Shown here piece after piece: positions 27,327 through 35,680 of a DNA stretch of 64,000 nt. The translations under genes and the position numbers were made by a program. Numbering within the stretch: the stretch's first letter is position 1; each line of letters begins with the position of its first letter. Source of the stretch: an uncultured Microbacterium sp. (lineage in GTDB: Bacteria; Actinomycetota; Actinomycetes; Actinomycetales; Microbacteriaceae); assembly GCF_947489255.1 (NCBI RefSeq), contig NZ_CANLCY010000005.1:310001-374000 (forward strand). The letters run 5' to 3'. The notes under the pieces were generated by a model, which searched no databases, was not told the DNA's origin, and saw nothing but the letters and a program-made list of their open reading frames with translations.

Positions 27327-28106
27327 TCAGCGCAGCAGGTAGCCGCCGTCGACGACGAGCGTGTGCCCGGTGACGTAGTCGCTGGCGCGGCTGGCGAGGA
27401 ACACGACCGCGCCCATGAGGTCGGCCGGGTCGCCCCACCGGCCGGCGGGGACGTGGTCGACGATGCGGCTGTTGGCCGCGGCATCCGATCGGGTCTTCTC
27501 GGTGAGGGCCGTCGCGAAGTACCCGGGCGCGACCGCGTTGACCTGGATGCCGAACTCGCCCAGTTCGTCGGCGTAGGCCTTCGTGAACCCGACGATGCCC
27601 GCCTTGGATGCCGCGTACGCGGGCGACTGGCGCCCGCCGAGGAACGAGAAGAGGGAGGCGATGTTGATGATCTTGCCGCGGCGGTTCGGGATCATGACCT
27701 CGGCCGAGGCACGGGCGAATTCGAAGGCCGCCGTGAGGTTGACCGCGATCATCGGGTCCCACTTGGCACGGTCGAAGGCGACGACGTCCTCGCTGAGCAG
27801 ATTGATGCCGGCGGAGTTGACGAGCACGTCGACGCCGCCGAAGCGGTCGACGCAGGCCTTCACGACTCGTTCGGGCTCCCCGACGGCCGTGATGTCGGAC
27901 GCCACGAAGGCGTAATCGCGTCCGTGCGCCTCGACGAGCCGGGCGGTCTCACCGTCGTCGTCGGCGAGGGAGGGGACGAAGACGTTCGCACCGGCTGCGG
28001 CGAGCGCGACCGAGAACGCGCGTCCCAGGCCGCCGTTGCCGCCGGTGACGATCGCCGTGCGTCCCGCGAGCGAGAAGAAGTCGGTGGAGAAGTCAGTGAT
28101 GTCCAT
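27327..28106 (-). CDS. Short-chain dehydrogenase/reductase
   Basis: This 259-residue NAD(P)-dependent oxidoreductase is of the classical SDR type: nucleotide loop TGGNGGLGRAF near residue 21, NSAGIN, the catalytic YAASK (SPAYAASKAG) and the C-terminal VTGHTLVVDGG. It is most like gluconate 5-dehydrogenase / 2-deoxygluconate 3-dehydrogenase (KduD) proteins, which oxidise sugar acids. It is 3rd in the operon, 4 bp after the aldehyde dehydrogenase. Confidence 0.9.
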   Translation of the reverse strand: MDITDFSTDFFSLAGRTAIVTGGNGGLGRAFSVALAAAGANVFVPSLADDDGETARLVEAHGRDYAFVASDITAVGEPERVVKACVDRFGGVDVLVNSAGINLLSEDVVAFDRAKWDPMIAVNLTAAFEFARASAEVMIPNRRGKIINIASLFSFLGGRQSPAYAASKAGIVGFTKAYADELGEFGIQVNAVAPGYFATALTEKTRSDAAANSRIVDHVPAGRWGDPADLMGAVVFLASRASDYVTGHTLVVDGGYLLR

Positions 28107-28110
28107 GCGG

Positions 28111-29589
28111 TCAGGCGCTCCGGGAGGCGAAGGGGTCGGCGATGCCGACGTAGACGGTCTCGAGGTATTCGTGGATGCCCTCGGCTCCGCCCTCGCGGCC
28201 GAGGCCCGATTGCTTGACGCCGCCGAAGGGAGCCGCGGGGTTGGAGACGACTCCGGCGTTCAGGCCGAGCATCCCGGTCTCGAGGCGCTCGGCCAGGCGC
28301 AGACCGCGGTCGAGGTCGCGCGTGTAGGCGAAGCACACCAGGCCGAATTCCGTGTCGTTGGCGAGGCGGATGGCCTCCTCTTCGTCACGGAAGGTGAGGA
28401 TGGGCGCGACGGGACCGAAGATCTCCTCGCGGAGGATGTCGGCATCCGCCGGCACGTCGACCAGCACGGTCGGCTGGTAGAAGTACCCGGGCCCGGGGAT
28501 GGCGCTCCCGCCGACCGCGACGCGCGCGCCCTGCGCGACGGCCCCGTCGACGAGCGAGGCGACCTTGTCGCGGGTCGCGGCGTCGACGAGCGGGCCGACC
28601 GTCGACGACGGATCGGTGCCGCGTGCGGGGACGAAGGCGCCGATGCGTGCGGCGAAACGCTCGGTGAACTCCTGTGCCACCGCCTCGTGCACGAGGAAGC
28701 GGTTCGCGGCGACGCACGCCTCGCCGCCGTTGCGCATCTTCGCGAGCACGGCGCCGTCGACGGCGGCATCCAGGTCGGCATCCTCGAAGACCAGGAAGGG
28801 CGCGTTGCCACCGAGCTCCATCGACACGCGCAGCACCTGGGCGGCCGAGTCGGCGATGAGGCGCTGCCCGACACCGGTCGAGCCGGTGAAGGAGAGCTTC
28901 CGCAGACGCGGGTCCTGCACGAGCGGACCGGTGACGGCTCCGGCGTGCGTCGTGGGGATGACGTTGAGCACGCCGTCGGGCAGCCCCGCCTCGCGCAGCA
29001 CCTCGGTGAGAAGCAGCGCCGTGAGGGGTGTGAGGGCGGCGGGCTTGAGCACCATCGTGCAGCCGGCGGCGATCGCGGGGGCGATCTTGCGGGTGGCCAT
29101 CGCGAGGGGGAAGTTCCACGGCGTGATGAACAGGCACGGTCCCACCGGGCGCTGCACGACGAGCAGGCGGTTGCGTCCGTCGGGGGCGACGGAGTACCGG
29201 CCGGAGATACGAGGAGCCTCCTCGCTGAACCAGCGGAGGAACTCGGCGCCGTAGGCGACCTCGCCGCGCGCCTCGGCGAGCGGCTTGCCCATTTCGAGCG
29301 TCATCGCGAGGGCGAAGTCCTCGGCACGCGCGGTGACCATCTCGAACGCCCGGCGCAGGATCTCGGCGCGCTCGCGCGGGGCGGTGCGCCCCCACGATTC
29401 CTGCGCGCGGTGGGCGGCAGCCAGCGCCGCATCGCCGTCGGCGACGCTCGCGTCGGCGACCGTGGCGAGCACGTCGCCGGTCGAGGGGTCGATCACGTCG
29501 AAGCGGTCCCCCGTGGATGCCGGGCGCCAGGCGCCGTCGATGAAGAGGTCGGTCGGCAGGGAGGCGACGAAGGCGCGCTCGTCGGTCAT
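28111..29589 (-). CDS. NAD(P)-dependent aldehyde dehydrogenase (succinate-semialdehyde type)
   Basis: This 492-residue aldehyde dehydrogenase has FITPWNFPLAMATRKIAPAI (cofactor and Asn), the glutamate block VSMELGGNAPFLVFEDADLD, the catalytic cysteine in NGGEACVAANRF and the C-terminal PFGGVKQSGLGREGG. It would turn a semialdehyde or sugar aldehyde to its acid. It overlaps the upstream dehydrogenase gene by ATGA. Within the operon it fits oxidation of an aldehyde made by the FAD oxidase or released by cleavage. Annotation as succinate-semialdehyde dehydrogenase is a subfamily label, not proof of substrate. Confidence 0.92.
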   Translation of the reverse strand: MTDERAFVASLPTDLFIDGAWRPASTGDRFDVIDPSTGDVLATVADASVADGDAALAAAHRAQESWGRTAPRERAEILRRAFEMVTARAEDFALAMTLEMGKPLAEARGEVAYGAEFLRWFSEEAPRISGRYSVAPDGRNRLLVVQRPVGPCLFITPWNFPLAMATRKIAPAIAAGCTMVLKPAALTPLTALLLTEVLREAGLPDGVLNVIPTTHAGAVTGPLVQDPRLRKLSFTGSTGVGQRLIADSAAQVLRVSMELGGNAPFLVFEDADLDAAVDGAVLAKMRNGGEACVAANRFLVHEAVAQEFTERFAARIGAFVPARGTDPSSTVGPLVDAATRDKVASLVDGAVAQGARVAVGGSAIPGPGYFYQPTVLVDVPADADILREEIFGPVAPILTFRDEEEAIRLANDTEFGLVCFAYTRDLDRGLRLAERLETGMLGLNAGVVSNPAAPFGGVKQSGLGREGGAEGIHEYLETVYVGIADPFASRSA

Positions 29590-30515
29590 CGTGCGACCCC
29601 CGCGGTGGCCTGGGCGCGGCGCAGCGGCTCGCCGAGCAGATCCTCGTACAGGCGGAAGGGCGCCATCTCGCCCGCGCGCTCGCCGTACATGGCCTTGGCG
29701 CGACGGAACTGCTGGTCGACGAGGCCCGACAGTTCGTACGGCATCCCCACCGAGCGGGCCAGGTCGCTCGAGAGCCCGAGGTCCTTGCAGGCGAGGGCCA
29801 GGGCGAAGCCCTCGTCGTAGTCGCCGTGATCGAGGATCGACAGCACGTCGTGCTCGACGAAGTTGCTGTTGGCGGGGCTGGCGACCAGGGCGCGGCGCAG
29901 CACCTCGAGGTCGACGCCGGCCTTGACGCCCACCGAGAGCACCTCGGCCGTGGCGATGAGGTGCGAGAACCACAGCTGGTTGATCATGAGCTTGACCGCG
30001 TAGCCGGCGCCGTGACCGCCGACGTGCAGGATGCGCTCGGGCTCGCCCATCGCCTCGAACACCTCGCGGAGGCGCTCGACGTCGTCGGCGTCACCGCCGA
30101 TGAAGATCTGCAGCGTGCCGTTCGCGGCACCGACCGACATGCCACTGACCGGGGCGTCGAGCACGCGCAGGTCGGGCCGGTCGGCGCGGGCGCGCTCGGC
30201 CACCTCCGGCACCGAGGTCGACATGTCGACCCACGTGCCGCCCTGCGGGAGCGCGTCCAGCAGGCCGTCGGGCCCGCGCAGCACCTGGTCGACGTGCCGC
30301 GGGGTGGGCAGCATCGTAATGACCAGGTCGGAGCGGGATGCCACCTCGGCGGCGGTGTCGACCCAGACGGCGCCGCGCGAGACGGCGTCGGCCGCGGCCT
30401 CGGGGCGGACGTCGGTGACGACCAGGGGGAAGCCGGAGGCCTGCAGGTTGCGGGTCATTCCGCTGCCCATGCTGCCCAGGCCGATGAATCCGACGGTGAG
30501 TGTGCGCTTCGTCAC
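29586..30515 (-). CDS. Beta-hydroxyacid dehydrogenase (3-HIBADH / GarR type)
   Basis: This 309-residue protein is a second member of the family found at 11541. It has VGFIGLGSMGSGMTRNL near residues 8-24, DAPVSGMSVGAANGTLQIFI and AVKLMINQLWF with the catalytic lysine. It probably works on a 2-hydroxy-3-oxo or 3-hydroxy acid. The GTG has AAGGA 8 nt upstream. It is the first gene of the minus-strand operon, and its leader begins near a TATCGT box (30601-30606, minus strand). The IclR gene is divergent. Confidence 0.9.
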   Translation of the reverse strand: MTKRTLTVGFIGLGSMGSGMTRNLQASGFPLVVTDVRPEAAADAVSRGAVWVDTAAEVASRSDLVITMLPTPRHVDQVLRGPDGLLDALPQGGTWVDMSTSVPEVAERARADRPDLRVLDAPVSGMSVGAANGTLQIFIGGDADDVERLREVFEAMGEPERILHVGGHGAGYAVKLMINQLWFSHLIATAEVLSVGVKAGVDLEVLRRALVASPANSNFVEHDVLSILDHGDYDEGFALALACKDLGLSSDLARSVGMPYELSGLVDQQFRRAKAMYGERAGEMAPFRLYEDLLGEPLRRAQATAGVAR

Positions 30516-30632
30516 GGGACCAGTCCTTGAGATCGTGGATCGGGGGCGGTGCGCTCCTGCGGCTCTCGTCTTCGAGCCCGCCAGTGGCGACCGCACGGCC
30601 ACGATAGAGCCAGGATGCCTTGTGAGCATCCC

Positions 30633-30661
30633 TTGATGTGAATATGGCAACTGGGTAGGGT
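30633..30661 (+). promoter_or_regulatory. iclR promoter with operator in the spacer
   Basis: TTGATG (30633-30638), 17 nt and TAGGGT (30656-30661) form the promoter, 8 nt before the ATG. The spacer contains TGTGAATATGGCAAC (30637-30651). Its reverse complement, GTTGCCATATTCACA, matches 12 of 15 bases of the site at 31536-31550. This is a candidate IclR operator shared with the divergent catabolic operon. Confidence 0.65.
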
Positions 30662-30669
30662 TCCGGTTC

Positions 30670-31536
30670 ATGACAGATCCCTCGGCGACCCCGCGTCGCA
30701 ACTCCTCGGGCCTGGCCCGTGACGTCGAAATCCTCGAGATTCTCGGCTCCGCCGAAGCGGTCGCCGCCGGCGGACTGGGCGTATCGAGGGTCGCGCAGAT
30801 CACCGGTCGCGACAAGGCCGTCGTCTCGCGAACCCTCGCCACCCTCGCCGACGCCGGCCTCGTCGATCGCGACGACAACACCCTCGCGTACCGGCTGGGG
30901 GCGCGCCTGTACGCCCTCGCCGCCCTCACCGTCGAGAGCACCCTCACCCGCGAGTCCCAGCCGATTCTGCGCCGGGTCGCTCAGCGCGCCCGCGAGACGA
31001 CGCACCTGTGCGTGCTGCGCGGCGGCAACGTGCTCACCATCGCCAGCGAACTGAGCCCGCACGAGTTCCGCACGACCGGGTGGGAGGGCATCACGACCGC
31101 CGCGTGGCGCACGCCCTCGGGTCGCGTACTCCTGAGCGACTGGGACGACGACTCCCTCACCCGCTGGTACGCCGAGCACGGCCAGGACCAGGCGATCGTC
31201 GGGCCGGTACCCCCGCACGCGGCGGGGTTCTCGGTGCTGCCGAGCCCGCCCGCCGACCGACAGGTGGTCTCCGACCTCGCGAGCCTGCGCGCCGAGCTCG
31301 CCCGCATCCGAGCAAACGGGTACGCCCTGCTCGACGAGGAGCTCGAGCTCGGCGTCGTCGGTGCGAGCGCCCCGGTACGCGATTTCACCGGCCGCATCGT
31401 CGCGGCGCTGAACGTCAGCGCCCCCAAGACCCGTATCGGCGACCGTCTCGACGCTCTCGCCAGATTCGTGGCATCCAGCGCGAAGGACCTCTCGCGGGCC
31501 GTGGGCTTCGACGCGATCATGTCCGGATCACGATGA
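30670..31536 (+). CDS. IclR-family transcriptional regulator
   Basis: This 288-residue regulator has an N-terminal winged helix (ARDVEILEILGS, GVSRVAQITGRDKAVVSRTL; residues 16-70) and a C-terminal IclR effector domain (ETTHLCVLRGGNVLTIASEL, TPSGRVLLSDW, ELELGVVGASAPVRD). It sits between the five-gene catabolic operon (divergent) and the ABC-importer/Fae operon (codirectional), with a shared 15-bp motif in both promoter regions. It therefore most likely controls both. The ligand is probably the imported compound or its first product. Confidence 0.92.
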   Translation: MTDPSATPRRNSSGLARDVEILEILGSAEAVAAGGLGVSRVAQITGRDKAVVSRTLATLADAGLVDRDDNTLAYRLGARLYALAALTVESTLTRESQPILRRVAQRARETTHLCVLRGGNVLTIASELSPHEFRTTGWEGITTAAWRTPSGRVLLSDWDDDSLTRWYAEHGQDQAIVGPVPPHAAGFSVLPSPPADRQVVSDLASLRAELARIRANGYALLDEELELGVVGASAPVRDFTGRIVAALNVSAPKTRIGDRLDALARFVASSAKDLSRAVGFDAIMSGSR

Positions 31537-31587
31537 TTGCCATATGAACAACACTGGTTGAGGATAAGAACCCCCCGGCCGTACAGT
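31535..31587 (+). promoter_or_regulatory. Promoter and operator of the ABC-importer/Fae operon
   Basis: GATTGCCATATGAACA (31535-31550) holds the shared motif. Just downstream lie TTGAGG (31558-31563), an 18-nt spacer and TACAGT (31582-31587). The operator lies upstream of the -35, a position compatible with activation by the IclR protein. Confidence 0.65.
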
Positions 31588-31639
31588 CAGCCGCAGCCGT
31601 GAACCGCGGCCCATCTCGATGAGGAGAGGAGTGCGACGC

Positions 31640-32305
31640 ATGTCCGACTTCGACCTCGGCGGACTCTTCACCTTCTGGGGCCGCCGCAGTGACGACATCG
31701 CCGAACTCGTGCTCCAGCACGTCGCCGTCGTCGTGCTGAGCATCGCCATCGCCGCCGTCATCGGCATCGCGATCGGCATCGCCGTCTGGAACCGCCCGGT
31801 TTCGCGATCGGTCACGATCGCCGCCGCGGGCGTCGCCCTGACCATTCCCTCGCTGGCCCTGCTGGCGTTGCTGACCCCGGTGCTCGGACTCGGCTGGACA
31901 CCCACGGTGTTCTCGCTCGTGTTCTACTCGCTGCTGCCGATCGTGCGGAACACCGTCGTGGGGCTGCGCGAGGTCCCACCCGCGATCATGGAATCAGCCA
32001 AGGGCATGGGCATGTCGCCCGCGCGCATCCTGCTCTCGGTGCAGCTGCCGATCGCCTGGCCCATCATCCTCACGGGGGTCCGCGTCGCCGCGCAACTCAC
32101 CGTCGGCATCGCCGCGATCGCGGCCTACGTCGCCGGCCCCGGTCTCGGCCAGTTCATCTTCATGGGCCTGTCGTCGCTCGGTTCGCGCAACGCCCTCAAC
32201 TTCGCGCTCACAGGAACCCTCGGCGTCATCGTGCTGGCCCTGCTCCTGGATGCCGCCTTCGTCTTCATCACCCGCGTCACCACCTCAAGGGGGCTCCGTG
32301 TCTGA
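31640..32305 (+). CDS. ABC importer permease, quaternary-amine type (OpuCB/OpuCD-like)
   Basis: This 221-residue inner-membrane permease has about five or six helices and the binding-protein-dependent motif ESAKGMGMSPARILLSVQLP, where it meets the ATPase. The sequence AAYVAGPGLGQFIFMGLSSL is typical of glycine betaine/carnitine/choline (OpuC/ProW) permeases. GAGGAGAGGA at 31621-31630 serves the ATG. Overlaps with the ATPase gene show coupling. A second permease follows the ATPase, so the membrane part is a heterodimer. Confidence 0.92.
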   Translation: MSDFDLGGLFTFWGRRSDDIAELVLQHVAVVVLSIAIAAVIGIAIGIAVWNRPVSRSVTIAAAGVALTIPSLALLALLTPVLGLGWTPTVFSLVFYSLLPIVRNTVVGLREVPPAIMESAKGMGMSPARILLSVQLPIAWPIILTGVRVAAQLTVGIAAIAAYVAGPGLGQFIFMGLSSLGSRNALNFALTGTLGVIVLALLLDAAFVFITRVTTSRGLRV

Positions 32306-33332
32306 CACCACCACCACTTCCCGACCGGCCACCGCGAGCGACTCCTCGGGAGTCGGCATCCGCCTCGACGGGGTGACGAAGGTCTACCCCGGTCAACCCA
32401 CCCCCGCCGTTGACGCGTTCTCGATGAGCGTCGAGCCCGGCGAGCTCATCATGTTCGTCGGCCCATCGGGCTGCGGCAAGACCACGACGATGAAGATGAT
32501 CAACCGCATCATCGAGCCCACCTCGGGCACCATCTCGATCGACGGTCGCGACGTGCTCTCGCTCGATCCCAACGAGCTGCGACGACACATCGGCTACGTC
32601 ATCCAGCAGATCGGCCTCTTCCCACACATGACGATCGGCGAGAACATCGCCGTCGTTCCCAAGCTGCTCGGCTGGTCGAAGAAGCGAACCGCCGATCGCG
32701 TCGAAGAGCTGCTCGAGACCGTTCAGCTGAGCGGCGACTTCGCCCAGCGCTATCCGCGGCAGCTCTCGGGCGGCCAGCAACAGCGCGTCGGCGTCGCACG
32801 CGCCCTCGCCGCCGACCCGCCCGTCATGCTGATGGACGAGCCCTTCGGCGCGACCGATCCCATCACCCGCGAGCGTCTGCAGGCCGAGTTCCTGCGCCTT
32901 CAGGAGTCGATCGGCAAGACGATCATCTTCGTCACCCACGACTTCGATGAGGCCATCCGCCTGGGCGATCGCATCGCCGTGCTGTCCGAGCGCAGTCGCA
33001 TCGAGCAGTTCGACACCCCCGCCGCGATCCTGGCCGCTCCGGCCAACGACTACGTGCGCTCGTTCATCGGGCACGGCGCGGCCCTCAAGCGCCTCGCGCT
33101 CATCCCCGTCGGCGAGGCCCCCCTGGGTCCGGTGACGGATGCCGGCGCCGCCCGCGTCTCGGTCGCCGACAACCTGCGCGACGCCCTGGACCTGCTCGTG
33201 GTCAACGGTTCCCCGTCGATCGCCGTGGTCGATCGCGAGGGTCGGGCCGTGGGCTCCCTGACGATGGAGCGCATCTCGGCCGCCCTCGGCGTCGAGGTCG
33301 CCGACATCTCCCGCCCGGGCGGCGTGCGATGA
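32298..33332 (+). CDS. ABC importer ATP-binding subunit, quaternary-amine type
   Basis: This 344-residue ATPase drives the importer. Walker A is GPSGCGKTTTMKMINRI, the signature RQLSGGQQQRVGVARALA, and Walker B VMLMDEPFGATDPITRE. The D-loop variant GATDPITR is typical of the ProV/OpuA/OpuC group, which normally has GALDPITR. The C-terminal part carries a CBS-like segment (VADNLRDALDLLVVNGSPSI, AVVDREGRAVGSL), which in OpuA-type ATPases senses ionic strength. The GTG has AAGGGGG upstream and overlaps the permease stop. Confidence 0.93.
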   Translation: MSDTTTTSRPATASDSSGVGIRLDGVTKVYPGQPTPAVDAFSMSVEPGELIMFVGPSGCGKTTTMKMINRIIEPTSGTISIDGRDVLSLDPNELRRHIGYVIQQIGLFPHMTIGENIAVVPKLLGWSKKRTADRVEELLETVQLSGDFAQRYPRQLSGGQQQRVGVARALAADPPVMLMDEPFGATDPITRERLQAEFLRLQESIGKTIIFVTHDFDEAIRLGDRIAVLSERSRIEQFDTPAAILAAPANDYVRSFIGHGAALKRLALIPVGEAPLGPVTDAGAARVSVADNLRDALDLLVVNGSPSIAVVDREGRAVGSLTMERISAALGVEVADISRPGGVR

Positions 33333-34123
33333 CCACCGTCACCACCGAGACCCAGAGCATCGGCGCCGCACGCCTGGCGGCCACGCGCCGTCAGCGCGGC
33401 GGACGTCGCATCTGGAAGCGCTTCGTCACCCCCGCGGTGGTGATCGTGATCCTCGCGGCGCTGTACCTATGGGTGTCGTCCCTGGAGCTCGACTCCATCG
33501 AGCAGCGCACCCTGAACGCCGACTACCTCTTCCTGCGGGTCGGCGAGCACCTCAGCCTCACGGTGGCGGCGTCCGCGTTGGTCGCCGTGCTCGCCATCCC
33601 GGTCGGCATCCTGCTGGCGAAGACGCCCTCGCGTACGGTCAAGGCGATCGTGCTGGCTCTGGCCAACATCGGACAGGCCACCCCCGCGGTCGGTGTCGTG
33701 ATCCTCCTCGCCATCATCTGGCAGACCGGGTACACGACGGCGCTCGTGGCCCTCGTGATCTACGCGTTCCTGCCCGTGCTGCGCAACACGATGATCGGCA
33801 TCGAGCAGGTCGACGGCGCGATCCGCGAGTCGGCCCGCGGCATGGGTATGACGCCCGTGCAGGTGCTCGCCCGCATCGAGCTGCCGCTCGCCGTCCCCGT
33901 GGTCCTCGCGGGACTGCGCACCGCCCTGGTGTTCTGCGTCGGCGTCGCGACCATTGCGACCTTCATCAACGCCGGCGGCCTCGGCGACATGATCGTCAAC
34001 GGCCTGAAGCTCCAGCGCTACCCCGTGCTCGTCACCGGTGCCGTGCTCGTCGCCTGCATCGCGCTGCTGATCGACTGGATCGCCGGCGTCGCCGAAGACC
34101 TGCTGACCCCCAAAGGCATCTGA
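33329..34123 (+). CDS. ABC importer permease, second subunit
   Basis: This 264-residue permease pairs with the one at 31640. It has about six helices and the coupling motif ESARGMGMTPVQVLARIELP. ATIATFINAGGLGDMIVNGL is the conserved end of the ProW/OpuCD type. It begins at the ATPase stop by ATGA. The N-terminus (THRRQRGGRR-like basic stretch) is longer than in the first permease. Confidence 0.92.
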   Translation: MTTVTTETQSIGAARLAATRRQRGGRRIWKRFVTPAVVIVILAALYLWVSSLELDSIEQRTLNADYLFLRVGEHLSLTVAASALVAVLAIPVGILLAKTPSRTVKAIVLALANIGQATPAVGVVILLAIIWQTGYTTALVALVIYAFLPVLRNTMIGIEQVDGAIRESARGMGMTPVQVLARIELPLAVPVVLAGLRTALVFCVGVATIATFINAGGLGDMIVNGLKLQRYPVLVTGAVLVACIALLIDWIAGVAEDLLTPKGI

Positions 34124-34175
34124 GCCCCCACCGTCCCTGCATCACCCACCCGCACCACCACCCTTAGGAGACACA

Positions 34176-35123
34176 ATGAAGCGTCGTCCGCTTCTCTCGC
34201 TGACCGCCGTCGCGGCCCTCGGCGTCCTCGCCCTCACCGCCTGCTCGGGCGGCTCCTCCGGCTCCGGCTCCGCCGCCGGCGGCAGCGACGAACTCGCCGG
34301 GCTCACCGGACAGATCGGCTCGAAGGACTTCTCGGAGCAGTACATCCTGGCCCACATCACCACGCAGCTGCTCAACGCGCGCGGCGCCGACGTCGAGGCC
34401 AACACCAAGCTCGTCGGTTCGGCGAACGTCCGCCAGGCCCTCGAGAGCGACGAGTTCCTCGGGTACTGGGAGTACACCGGCACGTCGTGGATCACGTACA
34501 ACGGCAACACCGCTCCCGTCGCCGGGGCCGAGGCGCAGTTCGCCGCGACGAAAGATGCCGATTCCGCCAAGGGCATCGCCTGGCTCGACCCCGCACCGCT
34601 GAACAACACGTATGCCTTCGCGATCCGCGCCGACAAGGCCGAGGAGCTCGGTGTGAAGACGCTCTCCGACGTCGCGAAGCTGCCCGCGAGCGAGCAGACG
34701 TTCTGCATCGAGAGCGAGTTCTCCACCCGCGACGACGGCTGGCCGGGACTCAAGAAGGCGTACGGCTTGAACGTCCCCGACTCCCAGGTCGCTCTGCTCG
34801 ATACCGGCGTCATCTACACCGCGACGCAGAAGGGCGACGACTGCAACTTCGGCGAGGTCTTCCAGACCGACGGCCGCATCCCCGCCCTCGACCTCGTGGT
34901 GATGCAGGACGACAAGGAGTTCTTCCCCGTCTACCAGGGCGCCTTCACCCTCAAGCAGTCGACGCTCGACCAGTACCCGGCGATCGCCGACGTGATCGCC
35001 GAGATCTCGCCGCTGCTGACCACCGAGGAGATGCAGAAGCTCAACGCCCTGGTCGACGTCGACGGCGAGGACCCCGAGGACGTCGCCACCGACTGGCTCA
35101 AGGAACAGGGACTCGTCGGATGA
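34176..35123 (+). CDS. Substrate-binding lipoprotein, quaternary-amine type (OpuCC/OsmF-like)
   Basis: This 315-residue lipoprotein captures substrate outside the cell for the importer. The signal peptide ends at lipobox LTAC with Cys23, followed by a Gly/Ser linker. GSKDFSEQYILAHITTQLL and ESDEFLGYWEYTGTSWITY are typical of glycine betaine/choline/carnitine-binding proteins. Substrate specificity (the aromatic cage) cannot be read by eye. TTAGGAG lies before the ATG. The stop overlaps the Fae-like gene's start by ATGA, which is highly unusual for a transporter gene. Confidence 0.92.
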   Translation: MKRRPLLSLTAVAALGVLALTACSGGSSGSGSAAGGSDELAGLTGQIGSKDFSEQYILAHITTQLLNARGADVEANTKLVGSANVRQALESDEFLGYWEYTGTSWITYNGNTAPVAGAEAQFAATKDADSAKGIAWLDPAPLNNTYAFAIRADKAEELGVKTLSDVAKLPASEQTFCIESEFSTRDDGWPGLKKAYGLNVPDSQVALLDTGVIYTATQKGDDCNFGEVFQTDGRIPALDLVVMQDDKEFFPVYQGAFTLKQSTLDQYPAIADVIAEISPLLTTEEMQKLNALVDVDGEDPEDVATDWLKEQGLVG

Positions 35124-35629
35124 GCCTCGCCGTGCAGATCGGCGAGAGCTTCGTCGGCGAGGGGGCGCACGCCGCGCACATCAACACGGTGCTCGGCCAC
35201 CGCGACGGTCCCGCCGGCACGGCGTGGGCCACCGCCCTGGCGACGCCGAGCGCGGGGCACGTCCCCTTCGTCGCGGTGCTCCGTCCGTCCCTGCCCGTCA
35301 AGCCGCTCACCCTGTTCGTCACCAAGTCGGCGCCCGAGAGCGACGCCCACGGGCTGCTGATCTGGGGCCCGGCGCAGGCGGGGGTGGCATCCGGGATCGC
35401 CGATGCCGTCGCCGACGGCGAGATCCCCGCCGACTGGGCCGACACGCACGCGGTGATCGCCGCGGTGTGGGTCAACCCCGCCGCCACCGATGCGGAGCTG
35501 ATCTACCGCAACAATCGCCAGGCCGCCCGCGAGGCGATCCGCAACGGAGCCCATTCGCTGCCCGCCACCGAGGACGTGCTCGCCGCGCGCACCGCGCCGT
35601 CGAACCCGTTCTTCACCCCCGCGTCCTGA
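35120..35629 (+). CDS. Formaldehyde-activating enzyme (Fae) homologue
   Basis: This 169-residue protein is clearly a Fae homologue. Fae condenses formaldehyde with tetrahydromethanopterin in methylotrophs and methanogens. The landmarks are QIGESFVGEGAHAAHINTVL with the putative catalytic histidine at residue 20, GHRDGPAGTAWATALA, HVPFVAVLRPSLPVKPLTLF, WGPAQAGVASGIADAVADG, and IYRNNRQAAREAIRNGA. It spans the full length of the family with no insert. No tetrahydromethanopterin gene lies in this window. Its ATG overlaps the stop of the quaternary-amine-binding protein gene, so the two are translated together. The link suggests handling of formaldehyde set free by demethylation of the imported compound. 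It could act with another pterin, or as a formaldehyde binder or sensor. Confidence 0.9.
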   Translation: MSLAVQIGESFVGEGAHAAHINTVLGHRDGPAGTAWATALATPSAGHVPFVAVLRPSLPVKPLTLFVTKSAPESDAHGLLIWGPAQAGVASGIADAVADGEIPADWADTHAVIAAVWVNPAATDAELIYRNNRQAAREAIRNGAHSLPATEDVLAARTAPSNPFFTPAS

Positions 35630-35640
35630 CGCTGTTCCGG

Positions 35641-35671
35641 AACGGCCCCACCCTCCCGGGGTGGGGCCGTT
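35641..35671 (+). terminator. Terminator after the importer/Fae operon
   Basis: AACGGCCCCACCC (35641-35653) pairs perfectly with GGGTGGGGCCGTT (35659-35671) over a 5-nt loop. It also faces the convergent AraC-type gene. Confidence 0.88.
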
Positions 35672-35680
35672 TCGACGTTC

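Noticed and set aside
34176..35629. Reading the importer as a simple osmoprotectant system with an unrelated downstream gene
   Set aside because: The ATGA overlap with the Fae homologue and the motif shared with the catabolic operon argue for a catabolic role, though osmotic function is not excluded.
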